DNA of 64,000 nucleotides from JAFGBI01 sp964480725 (GTDB taxonomy: Bacteria; Myxococcota_A; Polyangia; Polyangiales; Polyangiaceae). The notes beneath the pieces are model-generated. The model saw only the letters and a program-made list of their open reading frames with translations, had not been told where the DNA came from and made no database searches. Shown one piece after another: positions 33,324 to 41,270 of the stretch. Every line of letters starts with the position of its first letter. The stretch's first letter is position 1. The DNA is taken from contig CAYZQO010000018.1 of NCBI GenBank assembly GCA_964480725.1, positions 25,635-89,634 of the forward strand, in the 5' to 3' direction. The translations under genes were made by a program, and so were the position numbers.

Positions 33324-35951
33324 CTAGAACGGGGGCGGCGCGTCGTCCTCGACCCCGACGCGGGCGTCGTGGGCGCTGGAAGGCACCGGGTCCGGGGGCG
33401 CGGGTTCTGGCGGCGCGGGGTCCGGGGGCGCGGGGTCCGGGGGCGCGGGGTCCGGGGGCGCGGGGTCGCCGGTCGGGGCCGTGGGAGCGCCCGCGTCGGC
33501 GACCGGCGGGACTTCGTCGGGGCCGCCGCCGGCGACCTCCGCCAGGCCCGCATCGTCGAGGACGCCAGCGTCAGGCATCGCGCGCGCGACCGGCAGCCCG
33601 TCCGGGAGAAACTCCGCCTCGACCACGTCCTCCTGCCCCTCGTAAGGGAGCAGACCGGTCGCGGGATCGATGGTGGCCACGACGATCCCGGGCGGCCGCG
33701 GGAAATCGACCACGGGCTTGTCGCGGTGGGCTGCGCGCATGAGCTCGACCCAGCCCGGCAGCGCCGTGGCCGCTCCCTGCTCGCCGGGGCCAAGCCCGAG
33801 CGGGGAGTCGTACCCCACCCAGACGGCGGCGACGTAATCCGTCGAGTAGCCGACGAACCAGGCATCCTTCGCCTCGTTCGTGGTGCCGGTCTTGCCTGCC
33901 ACGGGCCGACCGAGCGCGGCAGCGCGCCGCCCGGTCCCGCGCTCCACCACCCCCCGCAGCAGCGTCGTCGTCAGGTACGACTCCTCCGGGGTGAGCACGC
34001 GCCGCACCGGCGGGGTCGGCGGCAGCGGGAGCTCTCGCCCCTCGGGATCGACGACGCGGGTGAAGAGGCGCGGCGGCGCGTACTCGCCGCCGTTCGCGAA
34101 GGTACCAAACGCGTTCGCGATCTCGAGCGGCGTCACCTCGTAGGCGCCGAGCGCGAGCGCGCGGTCGGCGCCAAGCTCGGACACGATCCCGCATGCGTGG
34201 GCCCAGCCGACCACGTTCGCCGGGCCCACCTCGGTGATCAGGTGCTCGGCGGCGGCGTTGTCGCTGGCGGCGATGGCAGACCGGACGTCGATGAGGCGAG
34301 TCTGCGGCGCATCGGGATCGGCGCCGGGCGGCGCCGGCAGCTCGAGCACGCTCGTTGGGGCGAAGCGCCGCGAGTGCAGGGCGTAACTGTACACGAACGG
34401 CTTGAACGAGGACCCGGGCTGCCGCCGGGCGCGCGTGGCCCGATCGAGCCCACCGGGCGTGGCCTCGTAGCCGCCGACCAGCGCCCGCACCTCGCGCGTC
34501 CGCACGTCGAGCGCCACCAGCGCCGACTCGGGGCCGAGATCGAGCCGCAGGCGCCGGAGCTCCTCCCCTTCGATCGCGGGCAGGACGCGGACCCGGAGGG
34601 CGGCGCCCGTGACCGTGAATTTGCTGGGGGGAAGGCGCTGGGCGTCGTAGCGGGGCTCCTCGTTCAGGGACACCCGCCCCACGAGATCGCCGACGCGGAC
34701 ATCGACGGTTCGGAGCTTGTCGTCCACGGCGACGACGGTGCCGACGTAGCTGTGGTTGGGCCGCGGCGCACCGACGTGGGGCGGACCCCAGAGCTTGCGG
34801 CGCTGGAGGGTGTAGGGCGGCTCCAGCTTCTGCCGCCGCGCGTGGGCGTCGAGGTTCTCGCGCAGAGCGCGGCGCGCGGCCGCCTGCAGCCCGGGATCGA
34901 TGGTCGTCGTCACGGTGAAGCCGCCGAGCCGAGCGCGGTCACCGCCCAGCTGCCGAAGCAGGATCCGGGCCTGGGCGACGACCTCCGGCGCCAGGTCGGC
35001 CTCCTCGTCTGCAGCCGGCGCGAGGCGCAGCGGCCCGTCGACGCTCCGGGCGTGCAGTGGCCCATCGATGAACCCCTTCTCCAGCATCTGCCCCAGGACG
35101 TAGCGGCGCCGCTCCAGGGCCTTCTTGGCCGCCGTACGGGGGCTGAAGCGCTCCGGCGCCGCGACGATCCCGGCGAGCAGCGCCGACTCCGCGAGGTCGA
35201 GGTCGCCCGCGCGCTTGCCGAAGTAGAAGCGCGAGGCCTCCTCGACGCCGTAGCGGCCGTGGCCAAAGTAGATGTGGTTCAGGTACAGGGCGAAAATCTC
35301 GTCCTTGCTGAGGTTCTGCTCGAGCCGGCGCGCGAGGATGGTTTCCTTGATCTTGCGCTCGTAGGTCCGGGCGTCGTCGAGCAGCACGTTCTTGACCACC
35401 TGCTGGGTGATGGTGCTGCCCCCTTGGATGGTCCTCCCCGCCCGCAGGTTGGCGAGCATCGCCCGCAGCATGCCGACGTAATTGAGCCCCCGGTGCTCGT
35501 AGAAGCGCGCGTCTTCAGCCGCCAGGAAGGCGAGCTTGGCGTGGTCGGGCAGCTCGTCGAGCGGGATAACGGTGCGTCGCTCGGTGAACAGGTTGGCGAG
35601 CACGGTCCCGTCGCGCGCCAGCACTCGGGTCACCTGCGGCGGGGCGTACCCGCTGCGGAGCTGCTCGACGCTGGGCACGCGCGCCTCGTAGTGGCGAACG
35701 ACGAGGACCACGCCGACCACGCCGGCGACTCCGGCGACGAGCCCGAGCACGAGGGCGATCTTCACGGCCCGCCACACCCGCGCCCGCACGCGGCCCCGCA
35801 CCGGGCCGGGCGACGGCGCCCCACCGCCGGCCGCCACGAGGCCGACGCGCGGTGAGCTCGCAGCCGGGGGAGCGGAGTCGAGAACGCTCATCGGTCCGAG
35901 CAGCGTATCATCGTTCGACGCCGGGTCCCGCCCGTGGACGCGCGCGGTCAC
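33324..35951 (-). CDS. Class A penicillin-binding protein (bifunctional transglycosylase/transpeptidase)
   Basis: An 875-aa PBP1A/1B-type enzyme that polymerises and cross-links peptidoglycan. After a short cytoplasmic region and one helix (VKIALVLGLVAGVAGVVGVVL) comes the GT51 transglycosylase with AAEDARFYEHRGLN and GGSTITQQVVKN, then the transpeptidase with SSFK (PGSSFKPF), SDN (AASDNAA) and KTG (VAGKTGTTNEAKDAW). The C-terminal tail is an Asp-Pro-Ala-Pro-Pro repeat. GTG 35951 overlaps the kinase stop as GTGA; ATG 35891 (MSVLDSAPP) is an alternative. The coupling suggests regulation by the co-expressed kinase, as known for PknB-type kinases and wall synthesis (inference). Confidence 0.93.
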   Translation of the reverse strand: MTARVHGRDPASNDDTLLGPMSVLDSAPPAASSPRVGLVAAGGGAPSPGPVRGRVRARVWRAVKIALVLGLVAGVAGVVGVVLVVRHYEARVPSVEQLRSGYAPPQVTRVLARDGTVLANLFTERRTVIPLDELPDHAKLAFLAAEDARFYEHRGLNYVGMLRAMLANLRAGRTIQGGSTITQQVVKNVLLDDARTYERKIKETILARRLEQNLSKDEIFALYLNHIYFGHGRYGVEEASRFYFGKRAGDLDLAESALLAGIVAAPERFSPRTAAKKALERRRYVLGQMLEKGFIDGPLHARSVDGPLRLAPAADEEADLAPEVVAQARILLRQLGGDRARLGGFTVTTTIDPGLQAAARRALRENLDAHARRQKLEPPYTLQRRKLWGPPHVGAPRPNHSYVGTVVAVDDKLRTVDVRVGDLVGRVSLNEEPRYDAQRLPPSKFTVTGAALRVRVLPAIEGEELRRLRLDLGPESALVALDVRTREVRALVGGYEATPGGLDRATRARRQPGSSFKPFVYSYALHSRRFAPTSVLELPAPPGADPDAPQTRLIDVRSAIAASDNAAAEHLITEVGPANVVGWAHACGIVSELGADRALALGAYEVTPLEIANAFGTFANGGEYAPPRLFTRVVDPEGRELPLPPTPPVRRVLTPEESYLTTTLLRGVVERGTGRRAAALGRPVAGKTGTTNEAKDAWFVGYSTDYVAAVWVGYDSPLGLGPGEQGAATALPGWVELMRAAHRDKPVVDFPRPPGIVVATIDPATGLLPYEGQEDVVEAEFLPDGLPVARAMPDAGVLDDAGLAEVAGGGPDEVPPVADAGAPTAPTGDPAPPDPAPPDPAPPDPAPPEPAPPDPVPSSAHDARVGVEDDAPPPF
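33395..33480. repeat. 15-bp tandem repeat in the PBP C-terminus
   Basis: About five tandem copies of a 15-bp unit close to GGCGCGGGGTCCGGG encode, on the minus strand, repeated D-P-A-P-P. The copies are nearly identical, so copy number may vary between strains. Confidence 0.75.
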
Positions 35952-37072
35952 GGCGCGTACCGCATCACCACCACGGCCAGCAGCATCCCGACGAGCAGGA
36001 AGATCACCGCCACGAGCAGGAGCGCGCCGAGGCCGGTGCCGCCGCGGCGCGGAGCCGTGGACGAGAGCTCCGGGGAGGAGACGAGCCGCGGGTTCGCCGA
36101 TGAGGCCACGGCGGGGACCGCGGGGGACGACGCGACGTCCGCCCCCGGCGGGGCCGGCGGGAGCACGAACGGGCCGAGCCCCGACCGCACCGGGGCCCCG
36201 GCGAACGTCTCGAGCGCGAGCGCGAACTCGCCCGCCGACTGGAAGCGGTCGTCGGGGCGCTTCGCCAGCGCTTTCTGGAGCACCTCCCAGAGCCCGACCG
36301 GGAAGGTCATCCCCTCGACCCGTTCGTTGATCGAGATCGGGATCTCGAGCACGTGCTTCTGGATGAACTCCATCGGGGTCTTGGCGTTGAACGGCAGCTT
36401 GCCGGTCAACACCTCGTAGAGGATCACGGCGAGCGAGTAGATGTCGCTGCGCGGATCGAGCGTCTTGCCCTGCGCCTGCTCCGGAGACATGAACTCCGGG
36501 GTGCCGAAGACCATTCCCTCCTGGGTGAGGACGATGGACCCGGGCCGCATCTGGCGCTCCGTCACCTTGGCCAGGCCGAAATCCAGCACCTTGGGATAAT
36601 CCGGGATGTTCCCGACCCGGCAGAGGAAGATGTTCTCCGGCTTCAGGTCCCGGTGCACAATCCCCATGTGGTGCGCCTCGTCCAGCGCACCGCAGACGGC
36701 GACGAGCAGGGGGATCGCCCGCTCGACGGGGATGGGTCCGCCCTTGCGGACCGTCTGGTTGAGGTTCCGGCCCTCGAGGTACTCCATGACGATGTAGAGC
36801 GACCCGTCCTCCGGGAGCTCGCCGTACATGAAGACCTTGGTGGTGTTGGGGTGCGTGAGCTGGCTCATCGCCCGCGCCTCGCGCCGGAAGCGGGAGGTGA
36901 GGTCACGACGACCGGCGAGCTTCGGGTGGAGGATCTTGATCGCCACCATCCGGTTCATCGCCGACTGCGAGGCCTTGTAGACCGACCCCATCCCGCCGGT
37001 GCCGATCTTCTGGAGGATCTCGAACTGACCCTCCAGGATCGTGCGGCCGATGAACGGGTCCTTCTGGCGCAT
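35948..37072 (-). CDS. Membrane Ser/Thr protein kinase (Hanks type)
   Basis: A 374-aa kinase. Residues about 18-280 form the catalytic domain: glycine loop IGTGGMGSVYKA, VAIKIL lysine, VMEYLEGRNL, catalytic loop VHRDLKPEN, DFGLAK and GTPEFMSPEQAQGK. A Pro/Ala linker leads to a C-terminal helix (LLLVAVIFLLVGMLLAVVV) and only a few residues outside, so it lacks a sensor domain. ATG 37072 gives MRQKDPFIGRTILEGQF. It overlaps the PBP gene as GTGA and is divergent from pgeF with 48 nt between starts; TTGCTATC lies about 10 nt upstream on its strand. Confidence 0.93.
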   Translation of the reverse strand: MRQKDPFIGRTILEGQFEILQKIGTGGMGSVYKASQSAMNRMVAIKILHPKLAGRRDLTSRFRREARAMSQLTHPNTTKVFMYGELPEDGSLYIVMEYLEGRNLNQTVRKGGPIPVERAIPLLVAVCGALDEAHHMGIVHRDLKPENIFLCRVGNIPDYPKVLDFGLAKVTERQMRPGSIVLTQEGMVFGTPEFMSPEQAQGKTLDPRSDIYSLAVILYEVLTGKLPFNAKTPMEFIQKHVLEIPISINERVEGMTFPVGLWEVLQKALAKRPDDRFQSAGEFALALETFAGAPVRSGLGPFVLPPAPPGADVASSPAVPAVASSANPRLVSSPELSSTAPRRGGTGLGALLLVAVIFLLVGMLLAVVVMRYAP

Positions 37073-37120
37073 CCCAAGACCTGATAGCAAACCTTTCGCG
37101 CGACGACGAGGACCTCTGCC

Positions 37121-37903
37121 ATGATGGACTTCGACCGGGCCGAATCCCTGGTGAGCCCCCAGCTCCTCGCGGCGGGATTTCGCCACGCTTTCTTCACGCG
37201 CCACGGCGGCGTGTCGACCGGGCCCTACGCATCCCTGAACCTTTCGGGGTCGGTGGGAGACGAGGCGACGCGCGTCGAAACCAACCTCGCGCGCGCCGCC
37301 GCCACCGTGGGCATAGCGCGCGCGCGGCTGTTCGTGTTGGCGCAGGTCCACGGCGCCGACGTGGTCGAGATCACCCCCGCGGACGACCCCGAGGTCGTCG
37401 CGCGACGACCGGGCGATGCGCTGGTGGCCCGCGTGAGCGGGCTCGGCTGCGGGGTCCGGGTCGCCGACTGCGTGCCGGTGCTCGTCGCGGATCGGGCGTC
37501 GGGGGCAGTGGCGGCGATCCACGCGGGTTGGCGCGGCGTCGTCGCCGACGTGGTGGGCGCCGCGGTGGCGACGCTCAGCGCCGGAGCGCCCGGCGCGCCC
37601 GCGCTCGTCGCGGCCATCGGCCCGCACATCTCGGCGGCAGCCTTCGAGGTCGGCGAGGACGTAGCGGCGACCCTCGCCGCGGTCGCGGCCGAGGTCCCCG
37701 CCGTGCTGCGACCCCACGGCGGACGCCCGCACATCGATCTACGAGCGCTGGTCCGCGCCGAGCTCGTCCGCGCCGGAGTCCCGAGCGAGGCGATCGACGA
37801 CGTCACCGGCTGCACCTTCTCCGAACCGGAGCGCTTCTTCTCGTTCCGTCGCGACGGCGCCCGGAGCGGGCGCCACCTCGCGGCGATCGTCGCCCGCGGC
37901 TAG
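37121..37903 (+). CDS. pgeF: Peptidoglycan editing factor / YfiH laccase-domain protein
   Basis: A 260-aa protein of the multicopper-like CNF1/YfiH family. In E. coli PgeF removes wrongly incorporated L-Ser from cell-wall precursors; relatives have purine nucleoside activities. Motifs are FFTRHGGVSTGPYASLNLS, AQVHGADVVEI, VRVADCVPVLVAD, AAIHAGWRGVVADV, IGPHISAAAFEVG and RFFSFRRDGARSGR, including the Zn-binding His, Cys and His. Start ATG 37121 gives MMDFDRAE. Its place next to a PBP and kinase fits a cell-wall role. Confidence 0.9.
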   Translation: MMDFDRAESLVSPQLLAAGFRHAFFTRHGGVSTGPYASLNLSGSVGDEATRVETNLARAAATVGIARARLFVLAQVHGADVVEITPADDPEVVARRPGDALVARVSGLGCGVRVADCVPVLVADRASGAVAAIHAGWRGVVADVVGAAVATLSAGAPGAPALVAAIGPHISAAAFEVGEDVAATLAAVAAEVPAVLRPHGGRPHIDLRALVRAELVRAGVPSEAIDDVTGCTFSEPERFFSFRRDGARSGRHLAAIVARG

Positions 37904-38076
37904 CGCCCCCCGCGCCGCGCCGCTGGGCCACCGCGGGCGCCGGCCCGCGACCACGGCGGCCCACCCCCCGATCGGACGCGGGCTCGGACCAGGGGCCGGG
38001 CAGCGAGCACGCTCGGGCGAGGCGCTCGGTCGACCCGTCGTTCCCTCCCGGGCGAGGCGGGGTAACCTTCACCGAG

Positions 38077-39783
38077 ATGCGCACCGTCGACTGCACCACG
38101 TGCGGAGCGCGATTCGCCGTTCCAGACGAGCTGTTCACGCGCGCGGTCTCCGGGCGCCAGCGCCGCATCGTGTGCAAGCGTTGCGGGGTGCGCGTGGTGA
38201 TCGACGGCACCCGCGCCACCGGCTCGGAGGCACCCTGGGTCGTCACCTTCGGCGAGGACGACGACCGGGAGTTCACCCCCCGCCAGTTGCGCGAGGCGAT
38301 CGAGATGGGCCGCATCCAGGGCTCGGCGCTCGTCTGGCGCGACGGCATGGACGAATGGGTCGCGCTCCGGACCGTCGAGGAGTTCGCCTCAGCGTTCGGA
38401 CCGCGACCGGCTGCTGGCGCAGCGCCCGAGTCGACGGTGCCATCCGACGCGGACGAGGCGGCGGACGCCGAGCTGCCAGCCCCGCTCGAAGCGGATTCAG
38501 TCCCGGACTCAGATGACGGGTCGAGCGCTCGCGAGCCGGGGGACCCCGTGGGGCACGACCGAAGCCCGTCGTCCATCCCCGCGCCGGGGGTCGTCGAGCC
38601 GCCCGGTTCCCGCCCGGGCCTGACGCCGCCCCCGAAGCCGGCGGCCAGGGGCGTGCCGGGGGCGGGGGCACCCCAGCCGTCGCCCGCCGCGGAGGCCCAG
38701 CCCACGGCGCGAGCGGCGCCGAACGGCGCCGAGGCGGGGGCGATTCAGGACCTCTTCTCCGTCGAGTCGATCCCACCCGTCGCGATGCTCACGGACTCCG
38801 AGGTGCTCAGCCTGCCGCCCTCGCGACCCGCGCGCGGTCCGTCCCCGCGGGTGATCATCCCCCGCGCGGCTCGGGTGCCGGCGGACGCCGAACGCCCGCC
38901 GCTCCCCGCGGCCGCGATGCCGCCGAGAGCGGTCGAGCCGGCGCCGGCCATCTCGGACGGCGATTTCGACGTGGACGTGACGGACGCGGGCGGCCTCCCC
39001 GACGCCGTCGACGTCGCGCTCGACGAGGGGCCCGCGGCGGCCCGCGACGACGCCGGGGGACGCTCGGGGCGCTGGCGCCCGGGCTGGCTCGCGCTGGGCG
39101 GCGCCGCCGGGGTCGCGCTCGTTGCGAGCGGCCTATTGCTGATGGGCGCGCGGGACCGAGCGCGCGACGGGGCGACGCCCGGCGGCGAGCGCCCGGTCGC
39201 CGCCGCCGATCCGGGTGCGCCGGTCCCCTCCGGCGCGGTTCAGCGCGAGACTCCGGTCGACCAGCCCGCCGCCGTGACGACCCACCGCGAGGACGCCCCC
39301 GCCCCCACCGCGCCGCCACCCGACGCGCCCCCCGGCCCCACCGCCGCCCGCGCCGGTTCGCCCGCGGCGGCGACCGTCCGGGGGGGTCCCGGCGCCTCGG
39401 TGGCCCCAGCCGCGACCGTCACCGCGACCGGAACGGCCGATCGCGGCCAGCCCGGCGCCGCGCCGGGCGCGCGCAGCACCCCCGTCGCTACTGCGGCGCC
39501 CGCACCGGCCGGGGCCCCCTTCGATCGCGCGGCGGCTGCGAGCGCGCTCACCACAGCCTCAGCGTCGGCGTCGGGCTGCCGGCGCGGCGCCGATCCGTCG
39601 GGCACGGCGACGGTCACCGTCACCTTCGCACCGTCCGGCCGCGTGACGAGCGTGAACGTCGCCGGGCCTCCCTTCGCCGGCACCGCGACCGGCGGCTGCA
39701 TCGCGACGACGCTCCGGCGCGCCACCGTGCCGCCCTTCTCCGGCGGGCACGTCACGGTTTCCAAGCGCATCGTCGTCCAGTGA
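38077..39783 (+). CDS. Zinc-ribbon/GYF-like membrane protein with AgmX/PglI-type C-terminus
   Basis: A 568-aa protein. Residues 1-45 are a zinc ribbon with CTTCGARF and CKRCGVRVV; residues about 55-110 form a GYF_2-like domain (REFTPRQLREAIEMGRIQG, VWRDGMDEWVALR). A long Pro/Ala/Asp-rich region follows, then one helix (GWLALGGAAGVALVASGLLLM, about residues 336-358), a periplasmic Ala/Pro linker and a C-terminal domain with Cys (ASGCRRG, GGCIATTLRRATVPPFSGG), which is the AgmX/PglI or TonB-C-like signature. AgmX-type proteins are linked to adventurous motility in Myxococcus; a similar role here is inference. Confidence 0.82.
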   Translation: MRTVDCTTCGARFAVPDELFTRAVSGRQRRIVCKRCGVRVVIDGTRATGSEAPWVVTFGEDDDREFTPRQLREAIEMGRIQGSALVWRDGMDEWVALRTVEEFASAFGPRPAAGAAPESTVPSDADEAADAELPAPLEADSVPDSDDGSSAREPGDPVGHDRSPSSIPAPGVVEPPGSRPGLTPPPKPAARGVPGAGAPQPSPAAEAQPTARAAPNGAEAGAIQDLFSVESIPPVAMLTDSEVLSLPPSRPARGPSPRVIIPRAARVPADAERPPLPAAAMPPRAVEPAPAISDGDFDVDVTDAGGLPDAVDVALDEGPAAARDDAGGRSGRWRPGWLALGGAAGVALVASGLLLMGARDRARDGATPGGERPVAAADPGAPVPSGAVQRETPVDQPAAVTTHREDAPAPTAPPPDAPPGPTAARAGSPAAATVRGGPGASVAPAATVTATGTADRGQPGAAPGARSTPVATAAPAPAGAPFDRAAAASALTTASASASGCRRGADPSGTATVTVTFAPSGRVTSVNVAGPPFAGTATGGCIATTLRRATVPPFSGGHVTVSKRIVVQ

Positions 39784-39938
39784 CGTCTCCCGGCGCGACC
39801 CCTTCGGCGCGGACATCCGCGGGACTCGACCGCGCCCCGATCCCGCATTCGATCGGGACATCGTCGGGCGAGGGGTGGCGCGCCCACCATTCGTCCTTAC
39901 GTTCCCTCTGTCGGTGCTTCGTGGTCTGAGGAGGACGA

Positions 39939-40349
39939 GTGTCACACCCATCCCCGCCCCATCCCCACTCGTGGGGTAGCGGAGCGCCCTCCCCGGCGCT
40001 TCTCCCCAATCCGCCCGTCGCGGAGCACCGACACTCTCCCCCGGCTCCGCCGGATTTGCTGCGGTTCATCCTCGATCCTCGCGTGGCAACTTGGGCCAAG
40101 GTCCTGGCGGCGCTCAGCCTGGCCTACGCGATCGTTCCGATCGATCTGGTCCCTGACCTCGTGCCGATCCTCGGCTGGCTGGATGACGCTGGCATCCTGA
40201 CGCTGGCGATGGTCCTGCTCACCCGCGCGTGGAGCCAGTATCGCGCCAGCGCGCCGGCCGGACCGGGACCCACGGCGAGCGCGCCGACCACGGCCGGTGA
40301 CTCGCGATCCGTGGTGCAGACCACCGGCACCACGGTGGACCGGAAGTAG
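39939..40349 (+). CDS. DUF1232 (YkvA-like) small membrane protein
   Basis: A 136-aa protein with a His/Pro-rich head and the YkvA/DUF1232 core: LRFILDPRVATWAKVLAALS, LAYAIVPIDLVPDLVP and ILGWLDDAGILTLAMVLLT. The P-I-D-L-x-P-D-x-x-P motif is diagnostic. Function is unknown for the whole family. GTG 39939 follows TGAGGAGG at good spacing. It is flanked by gaps of about 150 nt and looks monocistronic. Confidence 0.82.
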   Translation: MSHPSPPHPHSWGSGAPSPALLPNPPVAEHRHSPPAPPDLLRFILDPRVATWAKVLAALSLAYAIVPIDLVPDLVPILGWLDDAGILTLAMVLLTRAWSQYRASAPAGPGPTASAPTTAGDSRSVVQTTGTTVDRK

Positions 40350-40494
40350 CGGGCAGCCCGGGTGCCGAGGCCGCGACCGGACGGGAACGGCACGCGCGGC
40401 GCGCGGGGATGGCCGCAGATCGAGCGGCGGGCGCGGAACCTGTGGACGACCCCAGCGCGGGTCCTTTAAGGTCACCGGCGAGGTAGAAGAAGCC

Positions 40495-41073
40495 ATGTGG
40501 ATCCTCGTGCAGCACCGCCTCAACGGCACGCTCCTCGGCGCCGTCCCCTCGGAAACGACCGGTTTCGAACGGCTGGATCCTGGCGCACGGATCGAGCTCG
40601 GGGCCCGCAGCTGGCGCATCCGGGGCCGGTTCGTGCAAGGAGACGACGGTCCCACCCTGCTCCTGGTTGACGCGGCCGACGGAGGCGGCGAAACCGCCGA
40701 ATCCATGTTCCACACGGCCGGCGACGACCCGTCCCCGCCGGCCGCTGCGCGCCCCTTTCTCGACGAGCTCGAGCAGCTGATCGAGCTCCGGAAGCAGAGC
40801 ACGGCGGTGCGGAGCTACACCCGCAGCTTGCTCGACGGCGGTGCGGCCAAGATCGGCGACAAGGTCCGCGAGGAGGCCGACGAGGCGGCGCGTGCGCTCA
40901 GCGAGGAGAGCGACGAGCGGGTCACCAGCGAGGCGGCGGATCTGCTCTTCCACCTGCTGGTGGGGTTGAGCTCGCGCAACCTGTCGCTGTCGGCGGTGGT
41001 GGCGGTGCTGGCACGTCGGTTCGGGGTCAGCGGCCACGTCGAGAAGGCGAGCCGCGCGCCGTCCCCCATCTGA
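40495..41073 (+). CDS. HisE-domain protein with an extra N-terminal domain
   Basis: A 192-aa protein. Residues about 100-185 match phosphoribosyl-ATP pyrophosphatase (HisE): SYTRSLLDGGAAKIGDKVREE cut at 20 by position 107-126, then EEADEAARA and EAADLLFHLLVGLSSRNLSL, with the metal-binding Glu/Asp residues. HisE opens histidine synthesis after HisG. Residues 1-85 are a beta-rich domain (MWILVQHRLNGTLLGAV, IELGARSWRIRGRFVQGDD) that is neither HisI nor anything else I recognise. No other his gene is nearby. It could be HisE itself with an added domain, or a related all-alpha NTP pyrophosphatase. Confidence 0.75.
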   Translation: MWILVQHRLNGTLLGAVPSETTGFERLDPGARIELGARSWRIRGRFVQGDDGPTLLLVDAADGGGETAESMFHTAGDDPSPPAAARPFLDELEQLIELRKQSTAVRSYTRSLLDGGAAKIGDKVREEADEAARALSEESDERVTSEAADLLFHLLVGLSSRNLSLSAVVAVLARRFGVSGHVEKASRAPSPI

Positions 41074-41270
41074 GCCGACCCCACCCGCCCCCGTGGCGGG
41101 CACGGTGATCCCCTGGCGTCGGCGCACGCCCGAAGAAGGGCCGCGAGCCGTCGGCGGCCGCCCGCCGTCGATCCCAGCAGTTTGACCGTCGCGCCGCCGC
41201 CCGGCTATCGTCCGTCGAGCCGCTCGAGGCTGGCCCGTCCCCGCGCGAGGCGGCGCGCCGGAAGGTGACG

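Noticed and set aside
37978..38076. Start of the zinc-ribbon/GYF gene upstream of 38077
   Set aside because: The frame is open further left but is the antisense-like shadow of pgeF; the zinc ribbon begins within eight residues of ATG 38077.
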